Below, one piece after another: positions 55,536-64,000 of a stretch of 64,000 nucleotides of DNA. Under the pieces are notes generated by a model. The model made no database searches and was not told the origin of the DNA. It worked only from the letters and a program-made list of their open reading frames with translations. The stretch's first letter is position 1; the number at the start of each line of letters is the position of its first letter. The position numbers and the translations under genes are program-made. The stretch is from Dactylis glomerata (taxonomy: Eukaryota > Streptophyta > Magnoliopsida > Poales > Poaceae), in assembly GCA_007115705.1 (NCBI GenBank), contig QXEO01000553.1, positions 17,823,366 through 17,887,365 of the forward strand. The letters are read 5' to 3'.

Positions 55536-56344
55536 TGTAACGCCCCAAAACCGACACCTTGCAGATGATAGCGATCACGCCACAATCTACATGATGTCGC
55601 TTTGGAAACGCACCACCAAGCGTAATATGCACGTCGCAACATACATATTATGCGGGTGGAATCGAGTAGCAACAGTTACACAAGTTCACGATGGAACCCA
55701 CAAAAGAATATATAATAACCGCGAAGACTCCACGAGTCAAGAATCCAAATATACATACAAAGATCCAAATCATACATAAAGCAAATAGCATCCGAGTACG
55801 GACAAGAATACAAATGGGCCTAAGAGGCCTGAAGATAAACGATGGCGTCCAAACCCTGCCCAGGCCGAGCCGGAAGGGTAACCTTGCTAACGTCGGTGCT
55901 CCCATACCTGTCAAAAGCGTCGGGCCAAAGGTTGCCGAACAAGGAGGGAGAAAGAGAAAAAGGAAAAAAAAAAACGAGGGTGAGTACCGAGGCACGTACT
56001 CGCGAGACTAGAATTCAGCTGTGCTCGCCTACAGTCTATATGGTGGACTTAGCGGCAACAAAAGAACTCAACTACAGAGACACTACAACTTCCGTCTAGA
56101 TAGAATAAGATAAGAGAGCGCATAAAAGTAACCAACTAGAAACTAACACCAAACATAACCCAGCCGATGAATCACCTCCTCGTGACCAAACAAAGAAGCA
56201 AGTATCAAAGGCACTCACACGGTTACCAAGTTTTATTGCAGGTTTATTGTTGTAGTTGTGCTAGCTTACTACACAAGTTTATTAGTATTGAAAAAGCAGG
56301 TGCAAGTTATTCTATGATCGAGTAGTACAGCTCCAAGTCATCCA

Positions 56345-56390
56345 TAACCGCGGACACAGCTTTTCGAAAAGATTTAACCCTGCAGGGGTG
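56345..56390 (-). promoter_or_regulatory. Conserved double-palindrome block, C 3' LTR
   Basis: CCGCGG is at 56348-56353, CTTTTCGAAAAG at 56360-56371 and CCCTGCAGGG at 56378-56387. It is about 0.8 kb from the LTR 3' end in sense direction. Confidence 0.7.
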
Positions 56391-57977
56391 CCCAAATGTA
56401 CCCAAACGCACGATCACCCCTTGATGCCTACGATTAGCACACTTCCGATGGTGTACCGTCAGGAGGTCACGACTCGCACTCTCCTTCGCTACAAACAAGT
56501 CCAGGAAGCCACCTAACTAAGTTTAACCCGTATCGAGAGTCCGGCCGAATCTCTGAGACGGACCTAGCTGTTTGTGTCTACGGCTTCCGAGGCCCGGCTC
56601 CACTATGGGGAGACGACCCGCTTCAGCAGTGATAAACGCACGTACCACATCCTATGCGTGCATGCAGAAGCAAAACAAGGGGTTACAAGGCACTCTTGGG
56701 CTTCCCCAAAATAAATCGGACCGTTAAGATACAAGAGCTGCATGCACGCAAAACCCAAATGGAAAACCTCAAACTAGTTGTGGCCACTGGACAAGTGTGT
56801 AGATTCCGGCAGTGATCGAGGGGAGACCCGTAAACATACCCACATCTGGTTAGAGCGCTCAGTCTCAGAACAGTTCATGCGATCTCGGGGTCCTAGGGGA
56901 CACAAGTGAGCCGTCGGAAAACTGGCAAAATGACTCACCGATGCCTCTGCTTAATTCAATTTTAAGTATTAACATTAAAGTAAGCCATGAGTATCTCCAA
57001 CAACATATATCCATAAAGTAGAGCATGTGATAACTTCCCAACCCAATAAGATAAAACAACTCCAACAACCTAAAGATGCCTACGACTCGCAAGGCCAACT
57101 CGAACAACAAGCACACGGGTAATAGGATGTATGGAAGGTTCTATGGCTTTGCTTTGGATAAATAGGTGAATAGGACACGTGACTCAAACAAAGCATCGTG
57201 ACACAAGGCCAGAATATAGAGCTAGCGAGAGCAAAAATATTAAATGGGTAGAGAGAAAAGGGCTCGCCTGAAAACATGGTTGAAGAACACTGAAGAACTT
57301 GTCATTGCTCACATCACCACGAAGCGTCCTATCCGAGAAGAAGCAAATCGCTACAACAAACAACGGATGCAACTTACTACTACGACAAAAGAATCGGCAT
57401 GAGCATGTGAAGGTATGCATGGCATGGCAATTATGATGCAATGCACCCTATCCCAAAATTAAGCGGAATCGGAATCCCGACATACACAAATATGGTTTAA
57501 GTTGTTTTACTACACGACAATTTATATGTTGATTAGCATGGCAAGAACAAGATATATGTGAGCTAAACAATATTCAATGAAGCGGGAAAGCATTATAAGC
57601 ATTTCCAAATACTTCATATATTACTTATTAGTTGTGATGCAAAACTACCACGTCACTATATGATGCAAGATGCAAACAAGCATATGGATGGCATATTCAA
57701 ATTCTATGCATTTTTCTGATAAACTTTCATATAAAATACTTTTTATTTCGAGTTATGGATCAAAAGATATGAATTTACCAAGTTTTGCATATTTGCAGGA
57801 ATTTTAGAAAACAGAGAAGAAGAAAAAACTGCGCGGGCTGAAACTGGTACGGACCTGAGGCGACGGATAGTATCTGTCGCGCGCGGGCGACGAGCTGCTC
57901 CGGTTGGTTCTGGGCCGAGGCCCAGCAGGGGCGCCGGATCTGAGAACAAAACAGAAAAAAGGGTTGCTTGATGCCTG

Positions 57978-58047
57978 AACTGGGAATCGAACTCAGGATC
58001 CGCTGAATTGAAACAAAGGCTCCGTCCGCTGTGCTACTCATCGGGAT
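57978..58047 (-). other. tRNA-like A-box/B-box region in C 3' LTR
   Basis: On the minus strand TAGCACAGCGG (58036-58026) fits the A-box consensus TRGYNNARNGG, and AGTTCGATTCC (57993-57983) matches 10 of 11 B-box positions, 32 nt apart. CTGAG-TTCGATT-CCCAG could form a T arm with one mismatch. The expected acceptor stem does not pair, so this is a tRNA-derived relic or a Pol III promoter, not a functional tRNA. Confidence 0.5.
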
Positions 58048-59322
58048 ATGAACAGAATAGGAAGTTGAGTAAGATAACTGATAAAACTGGAATAGACCTG
58101 ACGGAACTGAAACTGAAGACAGTTTTCTGGAGCAGCGGCGGCCATGGCGTTGCTTGGGACGACAATCTGCGGGCTTCCGGCTTGACCGCGTCCGTGTAGA
58201 GGAATCAGCGGAGACGCGGGACATGGTAGATGATGCAGAAGATGCGCGTGGCAGCTGGGGTTCGAAAAGAAACGGTGCGAAGAGCAGGGAACCGCTGGAG
58301 AGCACCGGCGACAAACACCTGCAGGCAAGGACGCCGGTGACCATCGGGAAGAGGGACCAGAGAGAGAGAGAAAGATGGGGGGGAGAGGCGTGCACGCACG
58401 CGGCAGAGGACGCGGACACGCGCAGGTGTCGAGGGTCGCAGACCTTGGCGTCGGGGACGGAGCTCCGAGCGCGAAGGCTTGGCGGCGGGGCAGAGCTTGG
58501 CGACGAACGGAGAGGACCGGGGCGTCGATGGAGAGCTGCAGGTGGCCGCTTGTACCGATCCGACTCCAATTTCTTCAGAGAAGTGGACGAGGCAGACGTT
58601 GTCGTTTGAACCCCGCAACCAGATAAACGAGTAGAGCTCGAGGTGTGGGGCATCTCGACGGGTTCCAGTGATATTCTTCGGGGCGGATTAAATTGAGGAA
58701 GAAGGGAAGGGGAAAAAGGAGGGTGGCGGCGGAAGAGGAGGGGAGTAGCTTAGGGTTTGCCAGGGCTTGATCGGGGATTAAAAGAGAGGAGGAGGCTCAC
58801 GCGCGATGCGTGGGCGCGCGGTGACGTCAAAAGAAGGGGTCACGCTCTCGGTGTGCTCTCTGGGGGAAGATGATAACGAAGAGGTGGAGCCTGGAGCGTT
58901 TTTCTCCTGGCTCGGACAGAATAGGCCGGCTGGGCTTCTTTGCTTCCCCACCTTTTTTTCAGTTGCTTCTCTTCTTTTCTTTATCCCACAGAATTCTTTT
59001 GGGAGCCAAGAAGGAAAGGCAAAGAAAATTTAGAACAAGATTTCAAAACAGGTTGCAAACATTTTGAAAGCTTGATTTTATCTTAAAACAATGCAAAGGT
59101 CGACACATATTATAGTTTTAGTTTTATTTCAATAAGAAAAGGAGAGGAAGGGTTTCTGTAAAACCATACGAGAAAAATAAATATAAGGTTTATTCCAAAT
59201 AAGTTTAGTTTCAACAAAACCATGCAAGGTGAATTAATGCATGATGATGCAAGACATCACAAAGACGTGAAAAAGAAAATCACAAGCAATTATCTAATAG
59301 GGGATTTTTCCGGGTCGTTACA

Positions 59323-59773
59323 ATCGACACCACTAACAAGGGATCTCGCCCCGGGATCCACGCTCGTGTAGGGGAAAGAGTTGGTGAAACTATCGAGTCT
59401 TTGCGCTTCATGTTGAATTCCGCGACACCACTAACAAGAGGTTTCTTCTCGACACCACCAACAAGATGTCCTAGCTCACATTGATGATGAAGAACTTCCG
59501 AAGAACGAACCTATTAGGATATAAGGCTAGAGATCGTCCACCCACGTGGGAACCTAAAACTCGGAGAAGTAGGTAAGAAAGACGACTCCAAACTCGGGGA
59601 GGTAAGAGAGGAGAAGCACAAAGGTAAGGAGAAAAATGCAGACCTACTTAGATCTATCCAACGCATTTTAGCAAAATAGTTTTGACACTAGACTCAACAA
59701 TGTCCGTTGGCAAGGTTATCCTACAGGCAGACTGGACCAGTGGGTATCGACAAAACCTGGCTCTGATACCACT
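59323..59773 (-). other. C internal core with triplicated 16-mer and primer site
   Basis: 451 bp. Primer site TGGTATCAGAGC is at 59771-59760, 2 nt from the 5' LTR. CGACACCACTAACAAG occurs at 59325-59340 and 59423-59438, and CGACACCACCAACAAG at 59450-59465. Near the 3' LTR the minus strand reads CGGGGCGAGATCCC, resembling T's GGGGACGAGATTC before its purine tract, but no clear purine tract follows. No coding potential. Confidence 0.8.
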
Positions 59774-60579
59774 TGTAACGCCCCAAAACCGACACCTTGC
59801 AGATGATAGCGATCACGCCACAATCTACACGATGTCGCTTTGGAAACGCACCACCAAGCGTAATATGCACGTCGCAACATACATATTATGCGGGTGGAAT
59901 CGAGTAGCAACAGTTACACAAGTTCACGATGGAACCCACAAAAGAATATATAATAACCGCGAAGACTCCACGAGTCAAGAATCCAAATATACATACAAAG
60001 ATCCAAATCATACATAAAGCAAATAGCATCCGAGTACGGACAAGAATACAAATGGGCCTAAGAGGCCTGAAGATAAACGATGGCGTCCAAACCCTGCCCA
60101 GGCCGAGCCGGAAGGGTAACCTTGCTAACGTCGGTGCTCCCATACCTGTCAAAAGCGTCGGGCCAAAGGTTGCCGAACAAGGAGGGAGAAAGAGAAAAAG
60201 GAAAAAAAACGAGGGTGAGTACAGAGGCACGTACTCGCGAGACTAGAATTCAGCTGTGCTCGCCTACAGTCTATATGGTGGACTTAGCGGCAACAAAAGA
60301 ACTCAACTACAGAGACACTACAACTTCCGTCTAGATAGAATAAGATAAGAGAGCGCATAAAAGTAACCAACTAGAAACTAACACCAAACATAACCCAGCC
60401 GATGAATCACCTCCTCGTGACCAAACAAAGAAGCAAGTATCAAAGGCACTCACACGGTTACCAAGTTTTATTGCAGGTTTATTGTTGTAGTTGTGCTAGC
60501 TTACTACACAAGTTTATTAGTATTGAAAAAGCAGGTGCAAGTTATCCTATGATCGAGTAGTACAGCTCCAAGTCGTCCA

Positions 60580-60625
60580 TAACCGCGGACACGGCTTTTC
60601 GAAAAGATTTAACCCTGCAGGGGTG
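60580..60625 (-). promoter_or_regulatory. Conserved double-palindrome block, C 5' LTR
   Basis: CCGCGG is at 60583-60588, CTTTTCGAAAAG at 60595-60606 and CCCTGCAGGG at 60613-60622. Palindromes are unchanged between the two LTRs although a neighbouring base differs (ACAGC versus ACGGC). Confidence 0.7.
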
Positions 60626-62212
60626 CCCAAATGTACCCAAACGCACGATCACCCCTTGATGCCTACGATTAGCACACTTCCGATGGTGTACCGGCAGGAG
60701 GTCACGACTCGCACTCTCCTTCGCTACAAACAAGTCCAGGAAGCCACCTAACTAAGTTTAACCCGTATCGAGAGTCCGGCCGAATCTCTGAGACGGACCT
60801 AGCTGTTTGTGTCTACGGCTTCCGAGGCCCGGCTCCACTCTGGGGAGACGACCCGCTTCAGCAGCGATAAACGCACGTACCACATCCTATACGTGCATGC
60901 AGAAGCAAAACAAGGGGTTACAAGGCACTCTTGGGCTTCCCCAAAATAAATCGGACCGTTAAGATACAATAGCTGCATGCACGCAAAACCCAAATGGAAA
61001 ACCTCAAACTAGTTGTGGCCACTGGACAAGTGTGTAGATTCCGGCAGTGATCGAGGGGAGGCCCGTAAACGTACCCGCGTCTGGTTAGAGCGCTCAGTCT
61101 CAGAACAGTTCATGCGATCTCGGGGTCCTAGGGGACACAAGTGAGCCGTCGGAAAACTGGCAAAATGACTCACCGATGCCTCTGCTTAATTCAATTTTAA
61201 GTATTAACATTAAAGTAAGCCATGAGTATCTCCAACAACATATATCCATAAAGTAGAGCATGTGATAACTTCCCAACCCAATAAGATAAAACAACTCCAA
61301 CAACCTAAAGATGCCTACGACTCGCAAGGCCAACTCGAACAACAAGCACACGGGTAATAGGATGTATGGAAGGTTCTATGGCTTTGCTTTGGATAAATAG
61401 GTGAATAGGACACGTGACTCAAACAAATCATCGTGACACAAGGCCAGAATATAGAGCTAGCGAGAGCAAAAATATTAAATGGGTAGAGAGAAAAGGGCTC
61501 GCCTGAAAACATGGTCGAAGAACACTGAAGAACTTGTCGTTGCTCACATCACCACGAAGCGTCCTATCCGAGAAGAAGCAAATCGCTACAACAAACAACG
61601 GATGCAACTTACTACTACGACAAAAGAATCGGCATGAGCATGTGAAGGTATGCATGGCATGGCAATTATGATGCAATGCACCCTATCCCAAAATTAAGCG
61701 GAATCGGAATCCCGACATACACAAATATGGTTTAAGTTGTTTTACTACACGACAATTTATATGTTGATTAGCATGGCAAGAACAAGATATATGTGAGCTA
61801 AACAATATTCAATGAAGCGGGAAAGCATTATAAGCATTTCCAAATACTTCATATATTACTTATTAGTTGTGATGCAAAACTACCACGTCACTATATGATG
61901 CAAGATGCAAACACGCATATGGATGGCATATTCAAATTCTATGCATTTTTCTGATAAACTTTCATATAAAATACTTTTTATTTCGAGTTATGGATCAAAA
62001 GATATGAATTTACCAAGTTTTGCATATTTGCAGGAATTTTAGAAAACAGAGAAGAAAAAAAAACTGCGCGGGCTGAAACTGGTACGGACCTGAGGCGACG
62101 GATAGTATCTGTCACGCGCGGGCGACGAGCTGCTCCGGTTGGTTCTGGGCCGAGGCCCAGCAGGGGCGCCGGATCTGAGAACAAAACAGAAAAAAGGGTT
62201 GCTTGATGCCTG

Positions 62213-62282
62213 AACTGGGAATCGAACTCAGGATCCGCTGAATTGAAACAAAGGCTCCGTCCGCTGTGCTACTCATCGGGAT
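62213..62282 (-). other. tRNA-like A-box/B-box region in C 5' LTR
   Basis: Identical A box (62271-62261) and B box (62228-62218) to the other LTR, with the spacing preserved. Confidence 0.5.
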
Positions 62283-63558
62283 ATGAACAGAATAGGAAGT
62301 TGAGTAAGATAACTGATAAAACTGGAATAGACCTGACGGAACTGAAACTGAAGACAGTTTTCTGGAGCAGCAGCGGCCATGGCGTTGCTTGGGACGACAA
62401 TCTGCGGGCTTCCGGCTTGACCGCGTCCGTGTAGAGGAATCAGCGGAGACGCAGGACATGGTAGATGATGCAGAAGACGCGCGTGGCAGCTGGGGTTCGA
62501 AAAGAAACGGTGCGAAGAGCAGGGAACCGCTGGAGAGCACCGGTGACAAACACCTGCAGGCAAGGACGCCGGTGACCATCGGGAAGAGGGACCAGAGAGA
62601 GAGAGAAAGACGGGGGGGAGAGGCGTGCACGCACGCGGCAGAGGACGCGGACGCGCACAGGTGTCGAGGGTCGCAGACCTTGGCGTCGGGGACGGAGCTT
62701 CGAGCGCGAAGGCTTGGCGGCGGGGCAGAGCTTGGCGACGAACGGAGAGGACCGGGGCGTCGATGGAGAGCTGCAGGTGGCCGCTTGTACCGATCCGACT
62801 CCAATTTCTTCAGAGAAGTGGACGAGGCAGACGTTGTCGTTCGAACCCCGCAACCAGATAAACGAGTAGAGCTCGAGGTGTGGGGCATCTCGACGGGTTC
62901 CAGTGATATTCTTCGGGGCGGATTAAATTGAGGAAGAAGGGAAGCGGAAAAAGGAGGGTGGCGGCGGAAGAGGAGGGGAGTAGCTTAGGGTTTGCCAGGG
63001 CTTGATCGGGGATTAAAAGAGAGGAGGAGGCTCACGCGCGATGCGTGGGCGCGCGGTGACGTCAAAAGAAGGGGTCACGCTCTCGGCGTGCTCTCTGGGG
63101 GAAGATGATAACGAAGAGGTGGAGCCTGGAGCGTTTTTCTCCTGGCTCGGACAGAATAGGCCGGCTGGGCTTCTTTGCTTCCCCACCTTTTTTTTCGGTT
63201 GCTTCTCTTCTTTTCTTTATCCCACAGAATTCTTTTGGGAGCCAAGAAGGAAAGGCAAAGAAAATTTAGAACAAGATTTCAAAACAGGTTGCAAACATTT
63301 TGAAAGCTTGATTTTATCTTAAAACAATGCAAAGGTCGACACATATTATAGTTTTAGTTTTATTTCAATAAGAAAAGGAGAGGAAGGGTTTCTGTAAAAC
63401 CATACGAGAAAAATAAATATAAGGTTTATTCCAAATAAGTTTAGTTTCAACAAAACCATGCAAGGTGAATTAATGCATGATGATGCAAGACATCACAAAG
63501 ACGTGAAAAAGAAAATAACAAGCAATTATCTAATAGGGGATTTTTTCGGGTCGTTACA

Positions 63559-64000
63559 ATTTACATGCTATTTTCAATGCTTTATGTGATGCACGTTTGT
63601 ATGGTAATCTTGAGAAGGCACGTTTTGCACAAATAGAGTGCCTTTTCTTGGCTATGTTGTTACAGAATAGGGAATTAAAGTTGATCCAGCCAAGATTGAA
63701 GCTATTGGGAATTGGCCGCAGCCCACGACGGTCACATAAGTGAGGAGTTTTCTTGGCCTCGCTGGGTTTTATAGGCTCTTTGTCAAAGATTTTGGCTCTA
63801 TTGCTGTGCCATTGAATGAGCTCACAAAGATGGATTTGCCCTTTGTTTGGGGTGATGCACAACAAGAAGCCTTCATGATACTGAAAGATAAGTTAACACA
63901 TGCTCCATTACTCCAAATCCCTAATTTTAATAAGACGTTTGAAATTGAATGTGATGCTAGTGGAATTGGTTTAGGAGGTGTGTTATTACAAGAGGGAAAA
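63559..64000 (+). pseudogene. A RT C-terminal part and start of RNase H
   Basis: Starts at the second TSD copy (ATTTA 63559-63563). The RT frame resumes with an IFNALCDARLYGNLEK-like stretch; then, after a frameshift near 63620, VSFLGY-like, IEAIGNWPQP, VRSFLGLAGFYR-like, PLNELTK and, from about 63935, FEIECDASGIGLGGVLLQEGK (RNase H start). Stops near 63670 and 63735. It continues beyond the window. Confidence 0.75.

Larger units (their letters stand above)
55536..59322 (-). repeat. C 3' LTR
   Basis: The LTR is 3787 bp, plus-strand TGTAACGCCCC to CGGGTCGTTACA. It contains the palindrome block (56348-56387), the tRNA-like region (57978-58047) and a 292-codon open frame (58653-57778, minus). 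No recognisable protein domain. Confidence 0.92.
55536..63558 (-). mobile_element. C: non-autonomous LARD-like element, 3.8-kb LTRs around a 451-bp core
   Basis: The element is 8023 bp with perfect TSD ATTTA (55531-55535, 63559-63563). LTRs are 3787 bp (55536-59322) and 3785 bp (59774-63558), with about 38 differences (about 1%). A tRNA-Met primer site at 59771-59760 sets minus orientation. The core has no gag or pol. It resembles LARD-type derivatives such as Dasheng or Sukkula in principle, but its core is far shorter. It must be mobilised by another element; its primer site and LTR ends (TGTAAC...GTTACA) resemble those of T-type chromoviruses. Confidence 0.9.
59774..63558 (-). repeat. C 5' LTR
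   Basis: The LTR is 3785 bp with the same landmarks offset by about 4235-4238 bp. The open frame is cut to 258 codons by a CGA to TGA change near 62112. Confidence 0.92.
28060..64000 (+). mobile_element. A: Ty3/gypsy element, degraded, carrying insertions B and C; runs off the window
   Basis: The order is LTR (to 28614), primer site, leader, gag start (29739-30081), copia B (30082-53077), rest of gag, CCHC, protease and RT (53083-55535), C (55536-63558), then RT end and RNase H to 64000. Reading frame is kept across the B junction when B and one TSD copy are removed. Integrase and the 3' LTR must lie beyond the window. Five nonsense codons lie between 29739 and 55535. Confidence 0.8.

Noticed and set aside
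62213..62282. Functional tRNA gene
   Set aside because: A and B boxes and a near T arm are present, but the acceptor stem does not pair and no clear anticodon arm forms. Reported only as a tRNA-like relic or Pol III promoter candidate.

Overview
This window is plant nuclear DNA from a grass, most likely a Pooideae species (Triticeae, Lolium, Avena or Brachypodium type). The reasons are an Athila/Sabrina-Fatima-like element whose LTR starts TGATACGTCTC, a SIRE/Maximus-like copia element, very long LTRs, and a CACTA terminus with GGTGGCG-type subterminal repeats. I see no intact host gene. Essentially all 64 kb is transposable elements nested inside one another. I resolved the layers from LTR termini, primer-binding sites, polypurine tracts and target-site duplications (TSDs).

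Left nest (1-27.7 kb). An old minus-strand Ty3/gypsy element, G, survives as gag and protease scraps (26487-26428, 6077-4675, 698-443). Its protease is split by insertion F (699-4674, TSD GAGGT), which contains two abutting LTR copies; one of these carries a degraded plus-strand gag-protease-only element (E', about 1105-3175). G's gag is split by a 5'-truncated minus-strand LINE (6078-26413, 14-bp TSD). The LINE reverse transcriptase is split at its APGPDG motif by a minus-strand solo LTR, X (8408-25753, about 4.4 kb without its own insertion). X is split by a young plus-strand chromovirus-type Ty3 element, T (11215-24164, TSD ATGTT), with identical-length 3565-bp LTRs, an extra ORF before gag, and a gag-pol frame intact except for one nonsense codon. 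A Retand/Tat-type LTR end lies at 1-442, and a CACTA 5' end begins at 26488.

Right nest (27.7-64 kb). A plus-strand Ty3 element, A, runs from an LTR ending at 28614 past the window edge. Its gag is split by a minus-strand copia element, B (30082-53077). B is split twice: by E (37603-41325, TSD AGTAC, gag-protease only) and by D (42825-50721, TSD ATGGT, Athila-like, gag-protease only). A's reverse transcriptase is split by C (55536-63558, TSD ATTTA), a non-autonomous element with two 3.8-kb LTRs and a 451-bp core.

Five observations go beyond routine nesting. (1) The T, C and X LTRs share a short block with two palindromes whose base composition differs between families while the dyad symmetry is kept. 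(2) B carries a third gene downstream of pol with its own TATA box and a plausible 368-bp intron. (3) The B LTR promoter and the internal promoter of that gene share an array of GGATAATCCGGCC-like motifs just upstream of TATA. (4) T has a strong splice donor in its LTR and acceptor-like sequences abutting the ATGs of both ORF0 and gag. (5) Both C LTRs contain a tRNA-like A-box/B-box pair. LTR divergences quoted are hand counts and approximate.
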